Positions 28,457 through 42,244 of a DNA stretch of 64,000 nt are shown here, piece after piece. Source of the stretch: Pseudomonas guariconensis (lineage in GTDB: Bacteria > Pseudomonadota > Gammaproteobacteria > Pseudomonadales > Pseudomonadaceae). The first letter of the stretch is position 1. Each line of letters begins with the position of its first letter. The stretch is from positions 1 to 64,000 of the forward strand of contig NZ_FMYX01000006.1 of NCBI RefSeq assembly GCF_900102675.1, written 5' to 3'. The notes under the pieces are model-generated. The model was given only the letters and a program-made list of their open reading frames with translations, was not told where the DNA came from and did no database searches. Both the position numbers and the translations under genes were made by a program.

Positions 28457-29816
28457 GCCCATGACACTTAGCCAGCTGGTCGCGCCGCTCGCGGGACGCC
28501 ATGTCGGTGCCGATGCGAGCTTCAGCGGCGTCAGCATCGACAGCCGCACCGTGGGGGCCGGACAGTTGTTCGTCGCTCTGGCCGGGCCGCGTTTCGATGG
28601 TCACGACTATTTGGCTGACGTCAAGGCCAAGGGTGCCGTGGCTGCGCTGGTGGAGCGCGAAGTGGAAGGCGTCGACTTGCCACAGCTGGTGGTTGCCGAC
28701 AGCCGGCTCGCCCTGGGCCAGCTCGGTGCCCTGAACCGCGCTGCCTTCGACAAGCCGGTCGCGGCCATCACCGGTTCCAGCGGCAAGACCACGGTCAAGG
28801 AGCTGCTGGCCAGCATCCTGCGCACGCGCGGCTTGGTACTTGCCACTCGCGGCAATCTCAACAACGACCTCGGCGCACCGCTGACCTTGCTGGAGATTTC
28901 CCCGGAGCACAGCGCAGCGGTGATCGAGCTGGGCGCCTCGCGTATCGGCGAGATCCGCTATACCGTCTGTCTGACCCAGCCTCAGGTCGTCATCATCAAC
29001 AACGCCGGAACCGCCCACGTTGGCGAATTCGGCGGTCCCGAGAAGATCGTCGAGGCCAAGGGCGAGATCCTCGAGGGCCTGGGCGAGGGCGGCACGGCTG
29101 TCCTTAATCTGGCCGACAAAGCCTTCGAGGTCTGGCGCAAGCGCGCCGGCCAGCACCGCATCCTCAGCTTTGCACTGGACAATCCTCAGGCTGATTTCCA
29201 CGCCAGCGACATCGGGCGCGACGCCCGTGGCTGCCCGTCCTTCACCTTGAACGGGCCGCAAGGCTCGGTGAAGGTGCAACTGAACCTGCTGGGCACCCAC
29301 AACGTCAGCAACGCGCTGGCCGCCGCCGCCGCTGCCCATGCCTTGGGCGTGAGCCTGGAAGGCATTGCAGCCGGGTTGGAGGCAGTCCAGCCAGTCAAAG
29401 GCCGCACCGTTGCCCAGATCGCTGCCAACGGCGTGCGTGTGATCGACGACAGCTACAACGCAAATCCCACCTCGATGTGCGCTGCCATTGATATACTCGC
29501 CGGCTTTTCCGGACGCACCGTTCTGGTGCTCGGGGATATCGGCGAACTGGGGCAATGGGCAGAAGAAGGCCACCGTCAGGTGGGTGACTACGCCCGCGGC
29601 AAGGTCGACGCCCTGTACGCGGTGGGTACCAACATGGCCCACGCGGTCGCGGCGTACGGCGCCAATGGCCGCCATTTCACCACCCAGGCTGAGCTGATCG
29701 ATGCCGTTCGCGCCGAGACTGCCAGTGACACCACTATCTTGATCAAGGGTTCGCGCAGCGCTGCGATGGAAAACGTCGTGGCGGCCTTGTGCGGTCCCAG
29801 CGGGGAGAAACATTAA
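28449..29816 (+). CDS. murF: UDP-MurNAc-tripeptide:D-Ala-D-Ala ligase
   Basis: 455 residues from the ATG at 28449, which overlaps murE by eight bases. ATP loop [10 protein letters not shown] near residues 109-118. The middle-domain Mur ligase hallmarks ([12 protein letters not shown], then [13 protein letters not shown]) are present. It adds D-Ala-D-Ala to finish the cytoplasmic pentapeptide. An upstream extension of the open frame lies inside murE and is not used. Confidence 0.97.
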   Translation: MLKPMTLSQLVAPLAGRHVGADASFSGVSIDSRTVGAGQLFVALAGPRFDGHDYLADVKAKGAVAALVEREVEGVDLPQLVVADSRLALGQLGALNRAAFDKPVAAITGSSGKTTVKELLASILRTRGLVLATRGNLNNDLGAPLTLLEISPEHSAAVIELGASRIGEIRYTVCLTQPQVVIINNAGTAHVGEFGGPEKIVEAKGEILEGLGEGGTAVLNLADKAFEVWRKRAGQHRILSFALDNPQADFHASDIGRDARGCPSFTLNGPQGSVKVQLNLLGTHNVSNALAAAAAAHALGVSLEGIAAGLEAVQPVKGRTVAQIAANGVRVIDDSYNANPTSMCAAIDILAGFSGRTVLVLGDIGELGQWAEEGHRQVGDYARGKVDALYAVGTNMAHAVAAYGANGRHFTTQAELIDAVRAETASDTTILIKGSRSAAMENVVAALCGPSGEKH

Positions 29817-30898
29817 TGCTGCTGCTGTTGGCCGAGTATCTGCAACAGTTCTACAAGGGCTTCGCGGTCTTCCAGTACCTGTCCCTGCGCGGGATCCTGG
29901 GTGTGTTGACCGCGCTGTCCCTGGCGCTGTGGCTCGGGCCGTGGATGATCCGCACCCTGCAGATCCGCCAGATCGGTCAGGCTGTCCGTAACGACGGCCC
30001 GCAATCGCACCTGTCCAAATCCGGCACCCCTACCATGGGCGGTGCCCTGATCCTGTCTGCCATCGGCATCAGCACACTGTTGTGGGCCGACCTGACCAAC
30101 CGCTACGTCTGGGTCGTACTGATCGTGACCATGCTGTTCGGCGCCATCGGCTGGGTCGACGACTATCGCAAGGTGATCGAGAAGAACTCCCGTGGCTTGC
30201 CGAGCCGCTGGAAGTACTTCTGGCAATCAGTGTTCGGTCTGGGCGCGGCAGTGTTCCTTTACACCACCGCACCGACCAGCGTCGAGACCACCCTGATCGT
30301 GCCGATGCTCAAGGACCTCACCATTCCCCTGGGCGCGTTCTTCATCGTGCTGACCTATTTCGTCATCGTCGGCTCGAGCAACGCGGTCAACCTGACCGAC
30401 GGCCTCGATGGCCTGGCGATCATGCCAACCGTGATGGTCGGCGGCGCCCTGGGCATCTTCTGCTACTTGTCCGGCAACGTTAAGTTCGCTGAATACCTGC
30501 TGATCCCGTACGTACCGGGGGCAGGTGAGCTGATCGTGTTCTGCGGCGCGCTGATCGGTGCCGGCCTGGGCTTCCTGTGGTTCAACACCTACCCGGCCCA
30601 GGTCTTCATGGGTGACGTCGGCGCGCTGGCGCTGGGCGCTGCGCTGGGCACCATCGCCGTCATCGTTCGCCAGGAAATCGTCCTGTTCATCATGGGCGGC
30701 GTGTTCGTCATGGAGACCCTGTCGGTGGTGATCCAGGTGGCCTCCTTCAAGTTGACCGGCAAGCGGGTGTTCCGCATGGCGCCGATCCATCACCATTTTG
30801 AACTCAAGGGTTGGCCCGAGCCGCGGGTGATCGTCCGATTCTGGATCATCACCGTGATTCTGGTGCTGATCGGCCTTGCCACCCTGAAACTGAGGTAA
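29816..30898 (+). CDS. mraY: Phospho-MurNAc-pentapeptide transferase (lipid I synthase)
   Basis: 360 residues, about ten membrane helices. Catalytic and signature segments: [22 protein letters not shown], and [15 protein letters not shown] (the HHH loop). It links the pentapeptide precursor to undecaprenyl phosphate at the inner membrane. The start shares one base with the murF stop (TAATG). Confidence 0.98.
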   Translation: MLLLLAEYLQQFYKGFAVFQYLSLRGILGVLTALSLALWLGPWMIRTLQIRQIGQAVRNDGPQSHLSKSGTPTMGGALILSAIGISTLLWADLTNRYVWVVLIVTMLFGAIGWVDDYRKVIEKNSRGLPSRWKYFWQSVFGLGAAVFLYTTAPTSVETTLIVPMLKDLTIPLGAFFIVLTYFVIVGSSNAVNLTDGLDGLAIMPTVMVGGALGIFCYLSGNVKFAEYLLIPYVPGAGELIVFCGALIGAGLGFLWFNTYPAQVFMGDVGALALGAALGTIAVIVRQEIVLFIMGGVFVMETLSVVIQVASFKLTGKRVFRMAPIHHHFELKGWPEPRVIVRFWIITVILVLIGLATLKLR

Positions 30899-32251
30899 GT
30901 GAGCGTGTCATTGATCGCTTCCGACCAATTCCGCATCGTTGTCGGCCTCGGCAAGAGCGGCATGTCCCTGGTTCGCTTCCTGGCGAGCCGGGGCATTGCC
31001 TTTGCGGTCGCCGATACCCGCGAGCAGCCGCCGGAACTGGAAACCCTGCGTCGTGAATATCCGCAGGTGGAAGTGCGCTGTGGCGAGCTGGACGTGGACT
31101 TCCTGTGCCGCGCCAACGAACTCTATGTCAGCCCTGGCCTGGCCCTGGCCACCCCGGCCCTGCAGCAGGCTGCGGCCCGCGGCGTGACGCTGTCCGGCGA
31201 CATCGAGTTGTTCGCGCGTCATGCCAAGGCGCCCATCGTGGCGATCAGCGGCTCCAATGCCAAAAGCACCGTGACCACCCTGGTCGGCGAAATGGCCGCC
31301 AAGGCGGGCAAGCGTGTGGCGGTGGGCGGCAACCTGGGTACGCCGGCGCTGGATCTGCTGGATGACACGGTGGAACTGTATGTTCTGGAGCTTTCCAGCT
31401 TCCAGCTGGAGACCACCGACCAGCTCAACGCTGAAGTGGCCACTGTGCTGAACATCAGCGAAGACCACATGGACCGCTACAGCGGCCTGCCGGCCTATCA
31501 CCTGGCCAAGCACCGGATCTTCCGTGGCGCTCGCCAGGTGGTGGTCAACCGCCAGGATGCCTTGAGCCGGCCGTTGCCGGTCGAGGGCCGCCCGTGCTGG
31601 ACCTTTGGCTTGAACGTTCCAGACTTCAAGGCTTTCGGCCTGCGTGAAGTGGACGGCGAGAAGTACCTGGCCTTCGAATTCCAGACCCTCATGCCGGTGC
31701 GTGAACTGAAGATCCGCGGTGCCCACAATCAGAGCAACGCCCTGGCCGCCCTGGCCCTGGGTCATGCCGTGGGCCTGCCGTTCGCGCCGATGCTCGAAGC
31801 GCTGCGTGAGTTCACCGGGCTCGCCCACCGTTGCCAATGGGTGCGTGAGCGCAACGGTGTCAACTGGTACGACGACTCCAAGGCCACCAACGTCGGTGCT
31901 GCCCTGGCGGCGATCGAAGGTCTGGGAGCGGATATCGACGGCAAACTGGTGCTCATCGCCGGTGGCGACGGTAAGGGAGCGGACTTCTCGGCATTGCGTG
32001 AGCCGGTGGCGCGTTTCTGCCGCGCCGTGGTCCTGCTGGGGCGGGATGCCGAGCGCTTGGCCCAGTCGCTGGGCGAGGGCGTGCACCAGGTTCGGGTCAA
32101 GACCCTGGATGAAGCCGTGCAGCAATGCGCCGAGCTGGCCGAGCCAGGCGATGCCGTGCTCTTGTCGCCGGCCTGCGCCAGCCTCGACATGTTCAAGAAC
32201 TTCGAAGAGCGCGGACGTCTGTTCGCCCGGGCAGCGGAGGGGCTGGCATGA
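30899..32251 (+). CDS. murD: UDP-MurNAc-L-Ala:D-Glu ligase
   Basis: 450 residues, GTG start directly behind the mraY stop; a second GTG six bases on is also in frame. ATP loop GSNAKSTVT (about residues 118-126), with Ala-Lys in the loop as usual for this genus, and EDHMDRY. It adds D-glutamate to UDP-MurNAc-L-Ala. Confidence 0.96.
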   Translation: MSVSLIASDQFRIVVGLGKSGMSLVRFLASRGIAFAVADTREQPPELETLRREYPQVEVRCGELDVDFLCRANELYVSPGLALATPALQQAAARGVTLSGDIELFARHAKAPIVAISGSNAKSTVTTLVGEMAAKAGKRVAVGGNLGTPALDLLDDTVELYVLELSSFQLETTDQLNAEVATVLNISEDHMDRYSGLPAYHLAKHRIFRGARQVVVNRQDALSRPLPVEGRPCWTFGLNVPDFKAFGLREVDGEKYLAFEFQTLMPVRELKIRGAHNQSNALAALALGHAVGLPFAPMLEALREFTGLAHRCQWVRERNGVNWYDDSKATNVGAALAAIEGLGADIDGKLVLIAGGDGKGADFSALREPVARFCRAVVLLGRDAERLAQSLGEGVHQVRVKTLDEAVQQCAELAEPGDAVLLSPACASLDMFKNFEERGRLFARAAEGLA

Positions 32252-33462
32252 TCTTCGGCATCCTCAAGCCTTATCCATCGCCGCTGATCAGCGGCCGCGG
32301 CATCGACCTGGACTTCGCCTTCCTCGCCGGTTGTCTGGCGCTGCTGGGCCTGGGCCTGGTGATGATCACCTCGGCCTCCTCGGAAGTGGCCGCAGTGCAG
32401 TCGGGCAACCCGCTGTATCACATGTTCCGCCATCTGGTGTACGTGGCCCTGGGCCTGGTCGCCTGTGGCGCGACCATGATGGTGCCGATCGCCACCTGGC
32501 AGCGCATGGGCTTCATGATGCTGGTCGGTGCCTTTGGCTTGCTGTTCCTGGTATTGGTGCCAGGCATTGGCCGGGAAGTGAACGGTTCCATGCGCTGGAT
32601 CGGCTTCAGCTTCTTCAACGTCCAGCCCTCCGAGATTGCCAAGGTTTTCGTGGTCATCTACCTGGCCGGCTACCTGGTACGCCGCCAGCAGGAAGTCCGT
32701 GAGAGCTGGATGGGCTTCTTCAAACCCTTCATCGTCCTGCTGCCCATGGCCGGCCTGCTGCTGATGGAACCGGACTTCGGCGCCACCGTCGTGATGATGG
32801 GCGCAGCCGCAGCCATGTTGTTCCTCGGCGGGGTGGGGTTGTTCCGCTTCAGCTTGATGGTGGTGCTGGCGGTGGTGGCGGTGTTCATTCTGGTCCAGGC
32901 CCAGCCCTACCGGATGGCGCGTCTGATCACCTTCACCGACCCCTGGGCCGACCAGTTCGGCTCCGGCTACCAGCTGACCCAGGCACTGATTGCCTTCGGG
33001 CGTGGCGAATGGCTGGGCGTGGGCCTGGGCAACAGCGTGCAGAAGCAGTTCTACCTGCCTGAAGCGCACACCGACTTCGTGTTCTCGGTCCTGGCCGAGG
33101 AACTGGGCGTGGTCGGCTCGCTGTGCACCGTGGCGCTGTTCGTCTTCGTCACCGTGCGGGCCCTGTACATTGGCCTGTGGGCGGAAAAGGCCAAGCAGTT
33201 CTTTGCCGCCTACATGGCGTTCGGCCTGGCGTTCCTGTGGATCGGCCAGTTCCTGATCAACATCGGCGTGAACGTCGGCCTGCTACCGACCAAAGGCCTG
33301 ACCCTGCCGTTCCTCAGCTACGGCGGCAGTTCGCTGGTGATCTGCTGTGCCTGCGTGGGATTGCTGCTGCGCATCGAGTGGGAAAGCCGCACGCACCTGG
33401 GCAGCGAGGAGCACGAGTTCAAGGAAAGCGATTTTGCCGAGGAGACCTACCATGGCCGCTGA
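32248..33462 (+). CDS. ftsW: Septal glycosyltransferase FtsW (SEDS)
   Basis: 404 residues from the ATG at 32248, which overlaps the murD stop by four bases. SEDS family with about ten membrane helices. Signatures are NGSMRWIGFSFFNVQPSEIAK and the C-terminal NIGVNVGLLPTKGLTLPFLSYGGSS (split across helices). It polymerises lipid II at the septum with FtsI. Confidence 0.97.
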   Translation: MIFGILKPYPSPLISGRGIDLDFAFLAGCLALLGLGLVMITSASSEVAAVQSGNPLYHMFRHLVYVALGLVACGATMMVPIATWQRMGFMMLVGAFGLLFLVLVPGIGREVNGSMRWIGFSFFNVQPSEIAKVFVVIYLAGYLVRRQQEVRESWMGFFKPFIVLLPMAGLLLMEPDFGATVVMMGAAAAMLFLGGVGLFRFSLMVVLAVVAVFILVQAQPYRMARLITFTDPWADQFGSGYQLTQALIAFGRGEWLGVGLGNSVQKQFYLPEAHTDFVFSVLAEELGVVGSLCTVALFVFVTVRALYIGLWAEKAKQFFAAYMAFGLAFLWIGQFLINIGVNVGLLPTKGLTLPFLSYGGSSLVICCACVGLLLRIEWESRTHLGSEEHEFKESDFAEETYHGR

Positions 33463-34523
33463 CGGCAAAAACGTTCTGATCATGGCCGGTGGCACCGGGG
33501 GGCACGTCTTCCCGGCCCTGGCCTGCGCCCGTGAATTCCAGGCCCGTGGCTACAGCGTGCATTGGCTGGGTACTCCGCGCGGTATCGAGAACGAACTCGT
33601 GCCCCAGGCAGGTCTGCCCCTGCACCTGATCCAGGTCAGCGGCCTGCGCGGCAAAGGCAAGCTTTCGCTGCTCAAGGCGCCGTTCACGCTGGTCAAGGCG
33701 GTGCTCCAGGCGCGACGTATCATCCGTCAGCTCAAGCCGGTCTGCGTGCTGGGCTTTGGCGGCTACGTGACCGGCCCAGGCGGTGTTGCCGCGCGGCTTT
33801 GTGGTGTGCCGCTGGTCATCCATGAGCAGAACGCCCGCGCCGGTACCGCCAATCGGCTGCTGGTGCCGCTGTCGGCGCGAGTCTGCGAAGCTTTCCCGGA
33901 CACGTTCCAGGCCAGCGGCAAGCGCCGCACTACCGGCAATCCGGTGCGCCCGGAGCTGTTCCTGGAGGCACCACGCGCCCCGTTGGCCGAGCGCCGCGCA
34001 CGCCTGTTGGTGCTCGGTGGCAGCCTGGGTGCGGAACCATTGAACAAATTGCTGCCTAAGGCCCTGTCGGAAGTGCCTGCGAGCCTGCGCCCCGAGGTGT
34101 TCCATCAGGCCGGCAAGCAACACGCGCCGATCACCGCCGAGCGTTATCGCGAGGCGGGGGTCGAGGCTCAGGTAGAGCCCTTCATCAAGGACATGGCCCA
34201 TGCCTATGGCTGGGCTGACATGGTGGTATGCCGGGCGGGTGCCCTGACCGTCAGCGAACTGGCTGCGGCAGGCCTGCCCTCGGTGCTGGTGCCTTTGCCC
34301 CACGCCATCGACGACCACCAGACCCACAACGCCCAATACCTGGCTCGTGAAGGCGCTGCCTTCCTGATGCCACAAGCGACAACTGGCGCAGCGCAGCTCG
34401 CTGAACGCCTGAACGAGGTGCTGATGCAACCCGAGAAACTCAACACCATGGCCAGCACCGCACGGCGCCTGGCCAAACCTGCCGCAACCAGCACCGTGGT
34501 CGATATCTGCCTGGAGGTGGCCC

Positions 34524-34531
<8 letters not shown>
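33452..34531 (+). CDS. murG: Lipid II synthase MurG
   Basis: 359 residues from the ATG at 33452, inside the last codons of ftsW. GT-B fold: [12 protein letters not shown] at the N-terminus, [15 protein letters not shown], and the UDP-GlcNAc site [20 protein letters not shown]. It adds GlcNAc to lipid I at the inner face of the membrane. The longer upstream frame overlaps ftsW and has no initiation signal. Confidence 0.97.
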
Positions 34532-36931
<2,400 letters not shown>

Positions 36932-36936
36932 GAGCC

Positions 36937-37806
36937 ATGCACGGCGCGATGATACGTCAGCAGCAACCCGTTACCGGCCGTAGCAAGCCGGTGCCGCGTG
37001 GTGCCAGCCGACTGGTGGCCGACGAGCCCGTATCGGCGCGCCTGCCGCGGCCCAGCCTGGGCGGCCTCAAACGCTTGCTGTGGCCGGTGTTGCTGGTCGC
37101 TGCAGGCTTCGGGGCCTATGAAGGCGCCGTGCGCCTGATGCCGTATGCCGACCGGCCGATCACCAAGATCGCCGTGCAGGGCGACCTGAGCTACATCAGC
37201 CAGCAGGCAGTGCAGCAGCGGATCGCGCCGTACGTGGCCGCAAGCTTCTTCAGTGTCGACCTGACGGCGATGCGCCTGGAGCTCGAACAGATGCCATGGA
37301 TCGCCCATGCCGAAGTCCGCCGGGTATGGCCGGACGAGGTGGTGATCCGCCTGGAAGAACAGTTGCCGGTGGCGCGCTGGGGCGACGAAGCCTTGCTCAA
37401 CAACCAAGGCCAGGCCTTCACCCCGCGCGAACTGGCCAACTACGAGCACCTGCCGCAGCTGTTCGGGCCGCAGCGCGCTCAGCAACAAGTCATGCAGCAG
37501 TATCAGGTATTGAGCCAGATGCTGCGCCCCCTGGGCTTTTCCATCGCTCGCCTGGAGCTGCGCGAGCGAGGCAGTTGGTTCCTCACCACCGGCGCGGGTA
37601 GCGCCGGGCCTGGGATCGAGCTGCTGCTGGGGCGCGACCATCTGGTGGAGAAGATGCGCCGTTTCATTGCCATTTACGACAAGACACTCAAAGAGCAGAT
37701 CACCAACATCGCCCGCGTTGATCTGCGGTACGCCAACGGGCTTGCCGTTGGCTGGCGGGAACCGATTGCACCGACGACGGCCCAACCCGCCGTTGCGAAG
37801 AATTAG
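36937..37806 (+). CDS. ftsQ: Cell division protein FtsQ
   Basis: 289 residues. A basic N-terminal tail of about 45 residues, one membrane helix (about 46-66), then a POTRA domain ([20 protein letters not shown]) and the FtsQ beta-domain. It recruits FtsL/FtsB. It begins five bases after ddlB ends. Confidence 0.95.
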   Translation: MHGAMIRQQQPVTGRSKPVPRGASRLVADEPVSARLPRPSLGGLKRLLWPVLLVAAGFGAYEGAVRLMPYADRPITKIAVQGDLSYISQQAVQQRIAPYVAASFFSVDLTAMRLELEQMPWIAHAEVRRVWPDEVVIRLEEQLPVARWGDEALLNNQGQAFTPRELANYEHLPQLFGPQRAQQQVMQQYQVLSQMLRPLGFSIARLELRERGSWFLTTGAGSAGPGIELLLGRDHLVEKMRRFIAIYDKTLKEQITNIARVDLRYANGLAVGWREPIAPTTAQPAVAKN

Positions 37807-37820
37807 AGAGAGGCAGGACC

Positions 37821-39077
37821 ATGGCAAACGCGCATAGCGGCAAAATGATCGTCGGGCTGGACATCGGCACCTCCAAGGTGGTGGCGCTGGTGGGTGAGGT
37901 GGCCGCTGACGGCACACTGGAAATCGTGGGCATCGGTACCCATCCCTCCCGCGGCCTGAAGAAAGGCGTGGTGGTGAACATCGAGTCCACCGTGCAGTCG
38001 ATCCAGCGCGCGGTGGAAGAGGCGCAGCTGATGGCCGGCTGCCGTATTCACTCGGCGTTCGTCGGCGTCGCCGGTAATCACATTCGCAGCCTCAACTCCC
38101 ACGGCATCGTCGCGATTCGCGATCGCGAAGTCAGCACCGCTGACCTCGAGCGCGTACTGGACGCCGCCCAGGCCGTGGCCATCCCGGCAGACCAGCGGGT
38201 GCTGCACACCCTGCCGCAGGACTACGTGATCGACAACCAGGAAGGCGTGCGCGAGCCTCTGGGCATGTCCGGTGTGCGTCTGGAAGCCAAGGTCCACGTG
38301 GTCACCTGCGCAGTCAACGCCGCCCAGAACATCGAAAAGTGCGTGCGCCGCTGTGGTCTGGAAATCGACGACATCATCCTCGAACAACTGGCGTCGGCCT
38401 ATTCGGTGCTGACCGATGACGAGAAGGAACTGGGCGTGTGCCTGGTGGACATCGGTGGTGGTACCACCGACATCGCCATCTTCACCGAGGGTGCCATCCG
38501 CCACACCGCGGTGATCCCGATCGCGGGCGACCAGGTGACCAACGATATCGCCATGGCCCTGCGGACCCCGACCCAGTACGCCGAGGAAATCAAGATCCGC
38601 TACGCCTGTGCCTTGGCCAAGCTGGCCGGCGCTGGCGAGACCATCAAGGTGCCGAGCGTGGGCGACCGCCCACCGCGCGAGCTGTCGCGCCAGGCCTTGG
38701 CCGAGGTGGTGGAGCCCCGTTACGACGAGCTCTTCACCTTGATCCAGGCCGAGCTGCGTCGCAGCGGCTACGAGGATCTGGTGCCGGCCGGCATCGTCCT
38801 GACCGGCGGCACCTCCAAGATGGAAGGCGCTGTGGAACTGGCCGAGGAAATCTTCCACATGCCGGTGCGCCTTGGCGTACCGCACAGCGTTCGGGGGCTC
38901 AGCGATGTCGTGCGCAACCCGATCTATTCCACCGGCGTGGGCTTGCTCACCTACGGCCTGCAAAAGCAGACCGAGGACCTGCCCCTGACCGGCAACAGCA
39001 GCAACAACAGCTATGGCGATGAACCGAAGGCTCCGGTGCTTGAACGATTCAAGCGTTGGGTCCAGGGCAACTTCTAA
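37821..39077 (+). CDS. ftsA: Cell division protein FtsA
   Basis: 418 residues. Actin-fold phosphate loops: GLDIGTSKVVALVGEV near the N-terminus and VDIGGGTTDIAIF in the middle. The C-terminal amphipathic helix (VLERFKRWVQGNF) docks the protein on the inner membrane and so tethers FtsZ. ATG preceded by AGAGGCAGG. Confidence 0.97.
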   Translation: MANAHSGKMIVGLDIGTSKVVALVGEVAADGTLEIVGIGTHPSRGLKKGVVVNIESTVQSIQRAVEEAQLMAGCRIHSAFVGVAGNHIRSLNSHGIVAIRDREVSTADLERVLDAAQAVAIPADQRVLHTLPQDYVIDNQEGVREPLGMSGVRLEAKVHVVTCAVNAAQNIEKCVRRCGLEIDDIILEQLASAYSVLTDDEKELGVCLVDIGGGTTDIAIFTEGAIRHTAVIPIAGDQVTNDIAMALRTPTQYAEEIKIRYACALAKLAGAGETIKVPSVGDRPPRELSRQALAEVVEPRYDELFTLIQAELRRSGYEDLVPAGIVLTGGTSKMEGAVELAEEIFHMPVRLGVPHSVRGLSDVVRNPIYSTGVGLLTYGLQKQTEDLPLTGNSSNNSYGDEPKAPVLERFKRWVQGNF

Positions 39078-39133
39078 GTTTCAAAGCAGTAGTGGTAGGC
39101 GCAAAAACTAGAGAACAGTTAAGGAGAGGGAAA

Positions 39134-40330
39134 ATGTTCGAGCTCGTAGACAACGTCCCGCAAAGTCCGGTCATCAAAGTGATCGGTGTCGGTGGTGGTG
39201 GTGGCAACGCCGTCAACCACATGGTCAAAAGCAACATCGAAGGCGTCGAGTTCATCTGCGCCAACACCGATGCCCAGGCGCTGAAGAACATCGGCGCGCG
39301 CACCATCCTGCAGCTGGGTACCGGTGTCACCAAGGGCCTGGGTGCTGGTGCCAATCCGGAAGTCGGCCGTCAGGCCGCGCTGGAAGACCGTGAGCGTATC
39401 GCTGAGGTGCTGCAGGGCACCAACATGGTCTTCATCACCACTGGCATGGGCGGCGGTACCGGTACCGGTGCTGCGCCGATCATCGCCGAAGTGGCCAAGG
39501 AAATGGGCATCCTCACCGTTGCGGTGGTGACCCGTCCGTTCCCGTTCGAAGGTCGCAAGCGCATGCAGATCGCCGACGAGGGCATCCGCATGCTGGCCGA
39601 AAGCGTCGACTCGTTGATCACCATCCCCAACGAGAAGCTGCTGACCATCCTGGGCAAGGATGCAAGCCTGCTGTCGGCCTTCGCCAAGGCCGATGACGTA
39701 CTGGCTGGCGCCGTGCGTGGTATCTCCGACATCATCAAGCGTCCGGGCATGATCAACGTCGACTTCGCCGACGTGCGCACCGTAATGGGTGAGATGGGCA
39801 TGGCGATGATGGGTACCGGCTGCGCCAGCGGTCCGAACCGTGCCCGCGAAGCCACCGAGGCGGCGATCCGCAACCCGCTGCTCGAAGACGTCAACCTGCA
39901 GGGCGCCCGCGGCATCCTGGTGAACATCACCGCAGGTCCGGACCTATCCCTGGGCGAGTACTCCGACGTCGGTAGCATCATCGAAGCCTTCGCCTCCGAC
40001 CATGCCATGGTCAAGGTCGGCACCGTGATCGATCCGGATATGCGCGACGAGCTGCACGTGACCGTGGTTGCCACTGGTCTGGGCGCACGTATCGAGAAAC
40101 CGGTCAAAGTCGTCGACAACACTCTGCAGAGCGCGGCCGCCGCCTACGAGGCGTCCAACCCTGCACCGGTGCGTCAGGAGCAGCCTGCCGTCAATTACCG
40201 CGACCTGGAGCGTCCGACCGTGATGCGCAACCAGGCCCACGGAGGTGCCGCAGCAGCGGCTAAACTCAACCCACAGGATGATCTGGACTACCTCGACATC
40301 CCGGCGTTCCTGCGTCGCCAGGCCGATTAA
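39134..40330 (+). CDS. ftsZ: Cell division GTPase FtsZ
   Basis: 398 residues from the ATG at 39134 behind AAGGAGAGG, the strongest ribosome site in the cluster; the frame is open further upstream, but only inside ftsA and the spacer. Tubulin signature GGGTGTGAAP, GTP-binding IGVGGGGGNAV, and the C-terminal peptide LDIPAFLRRQ that binds FtsA/ZipA. Forms the Z ring. Confidence 0.98.
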   Translation: MFELVDNVPQSPVIKVIGVGGGGGNAVNHMVKSNIEGVEFICANTDAQALKNIGARTILQLGTGVTKGLGAGANPEVGRQAALEDRERIAEVLQGTNMVFITTGMGGGTGTGAAPIIAEVAKEMGILTVAVVTRPFPFEGRKRMQIADEGIRMLAESVDSLITIPNEKLLTILGKDASLLSAFAKADDVLAGAVRGISDIIKRPGMINVDFADVRTVMGEMGMAMMGTGCASGPNRAREATEAAIRNPLLEDVNLQGARGILVNITAGPDLSLGEYSDVGSIIEAFASDHAMVKVGTVIDPDMRDELHVTVVATGLGARIEKPVKVVDNTLQSAAAAYEASNPAPVRQEQPAVNYRDLERPTVMRNQAHGGAAAAAKLNPQDDLDYLDIPAFLRRQAD

Positions 40331-40357
40331 TGGAATTTATCAGGGGTATAGGGGTGA

Positions 40358-40387
40358 TTGGTGTTCAGCAAAGGCCGGGTCTGTTAT
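40358..40387 (+). promoter_or_regulatory. Candidate lpxC promoter
   Basis: TTGGTG and TGTTAT with an 18-base gap, in the 112-base ftsZ-lpxC spacer. A separate lpxC promoter is plausible because LPS synthesis is set apart from division genes, but the elements are only moderate. Confidence 0.4.
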
Positions 40388-40406
40388 CATCCCCAGCCTT
40401 TGTTGA

Positions 40407-41354
<948 letters not shown>

Positions 41355-41378
41355 GTTCGAACACTCTCTAGTTCATTG

Positions 41379-41405
41379 AGGCCACCTTCGGGTGGCCTTT
41401 TTTAT
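41379..41405. terminator. Bidirectional terminator between lpxC and the DciA-like gene
   Basis: AGGCCACC and GGTGGCCT pair around TTCG and are followed by six T. Confidence 0.9.
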
Positions 41406-41414
41406 GGGGCGTTT

Positions 41415-41876
41415 TCAGCCCTTTTCCTTGCCTTGGGCATGCGCTGCCAGCCGTTCCAGGGCTGCCCGCAGCTTGGGGTCGGCGATGCCCTCGGCCGAAT
41501 CGCGGATACTCTCGGCGGCCTTGCAGGACAGCTCCACACCTTGGCCATCCCGTTTGGCCGGCACCAGCGGGGGTTGCACCTTGAACAAGATGCGCTGCAA
41601 ATTGCCGAATGCCTCCAGTGCCTGAAGCTGGCGTTGCAGGCGCTTCTGCTGATAGCGCAGACGCGTAGCCCAGTGACCGTCCGTCACCACCAGCAGCAAG
41701 GTGCCATCTCGCCAGGACGCCACATGGCAATGCTCGCGAGCGGCCGGTTGCAGCTGGCTTTCCAGCAGACGCTGCAAATGGGCCAAGCGCTCGGCCTGGT
41801 TGAGCAGCAGGCGCAGTGGCCTGGCCTGACGCAACAGCGCGGCCGGAGGCTGGGCGGGGGAGGGCTTGTAGGCCAT
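41415..41876 (-). CDS. DUF721 (DciA-like) protein
   Basis: 153 residues, basic. The central DUF721 core (VASWRDGTLLLVVTDGHWATRLRYQQKRL) is present. In many bacteria DciA is the ancestral loader or operator of the replicative helicase DnaB. The location next to lpxC and divergent from secA is conserved in pseudomonads. Assignment of the DciA role is from family membership, not from a visible DnaB-binding motif. Confidence 0.8.
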   Translation of the reverse strand: MAYKPSPAQPPAALLRQARPLRLLLNQAERLAHLQRLLESQLQPAAREHCHVASWRDGTLLLVVTDGHWATRLRYQQKRLQRQLQALEAFGNLQRILFKVQPPLVPAKRDGQGVELSCKAAESIRDSAEGIADPKLRAALERLAAHAQGKEKG

Positions 41877-42244
41877 GGGGGTACGCAGGTGGTTACAGAT
41901 TGGCCATCTTAACAGAAGCCATGGCGCTGGACTGACCGCAGGACACTCCCGCTGTGGCGGTTTTATAGCTCAATTGAGAGGGCAGGCTGACCTGCAAGGG
42001 CGGCAACCCCATGATCTCTTTGGGAAATGTCCCTGAGACGTTTCATCTTCCAGCACCTTGAACTTGTTCGAAAAGGCCTTATGTTAGGAGGGCCCCCGCC
42101 AAAGCGCTGTGCCAGCATCGTGGAAATCCACCACTTTCCTCACCATCGTTTCCGGGTAGAATGCTCGTTCGCATGCGGCCTCAGGGCTGCACGGGCGACT
42201 CATGGGGCCGCCCTCCATCCCTACGTGTGGAAGATCCTGCCGAT
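41877..42244 (+). other. Structured spacer upstream of secA
   Basis: A 368-base gene-free region between the divergent DciA-like gene and secA. In order: a perfect palindrome CTCAATTGAG (41969-41978); hairpin GCAGG/CCTGC with loop CTGA (41982-41995); GGG/CCC around CGGCAA (41998-42009); TCTC-GGGA / TCCC-GAGA with loop AATG and a small internal loop (42015-42038). A -10-like TAGAAT lies at about 42156-42161, which would leave an 80-base leader without these hairpins. So they belong either to a longer transcript or to DNA-level control. A 78-codon frame at 42027-42263 is not convincing. Confidence 0.5.
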
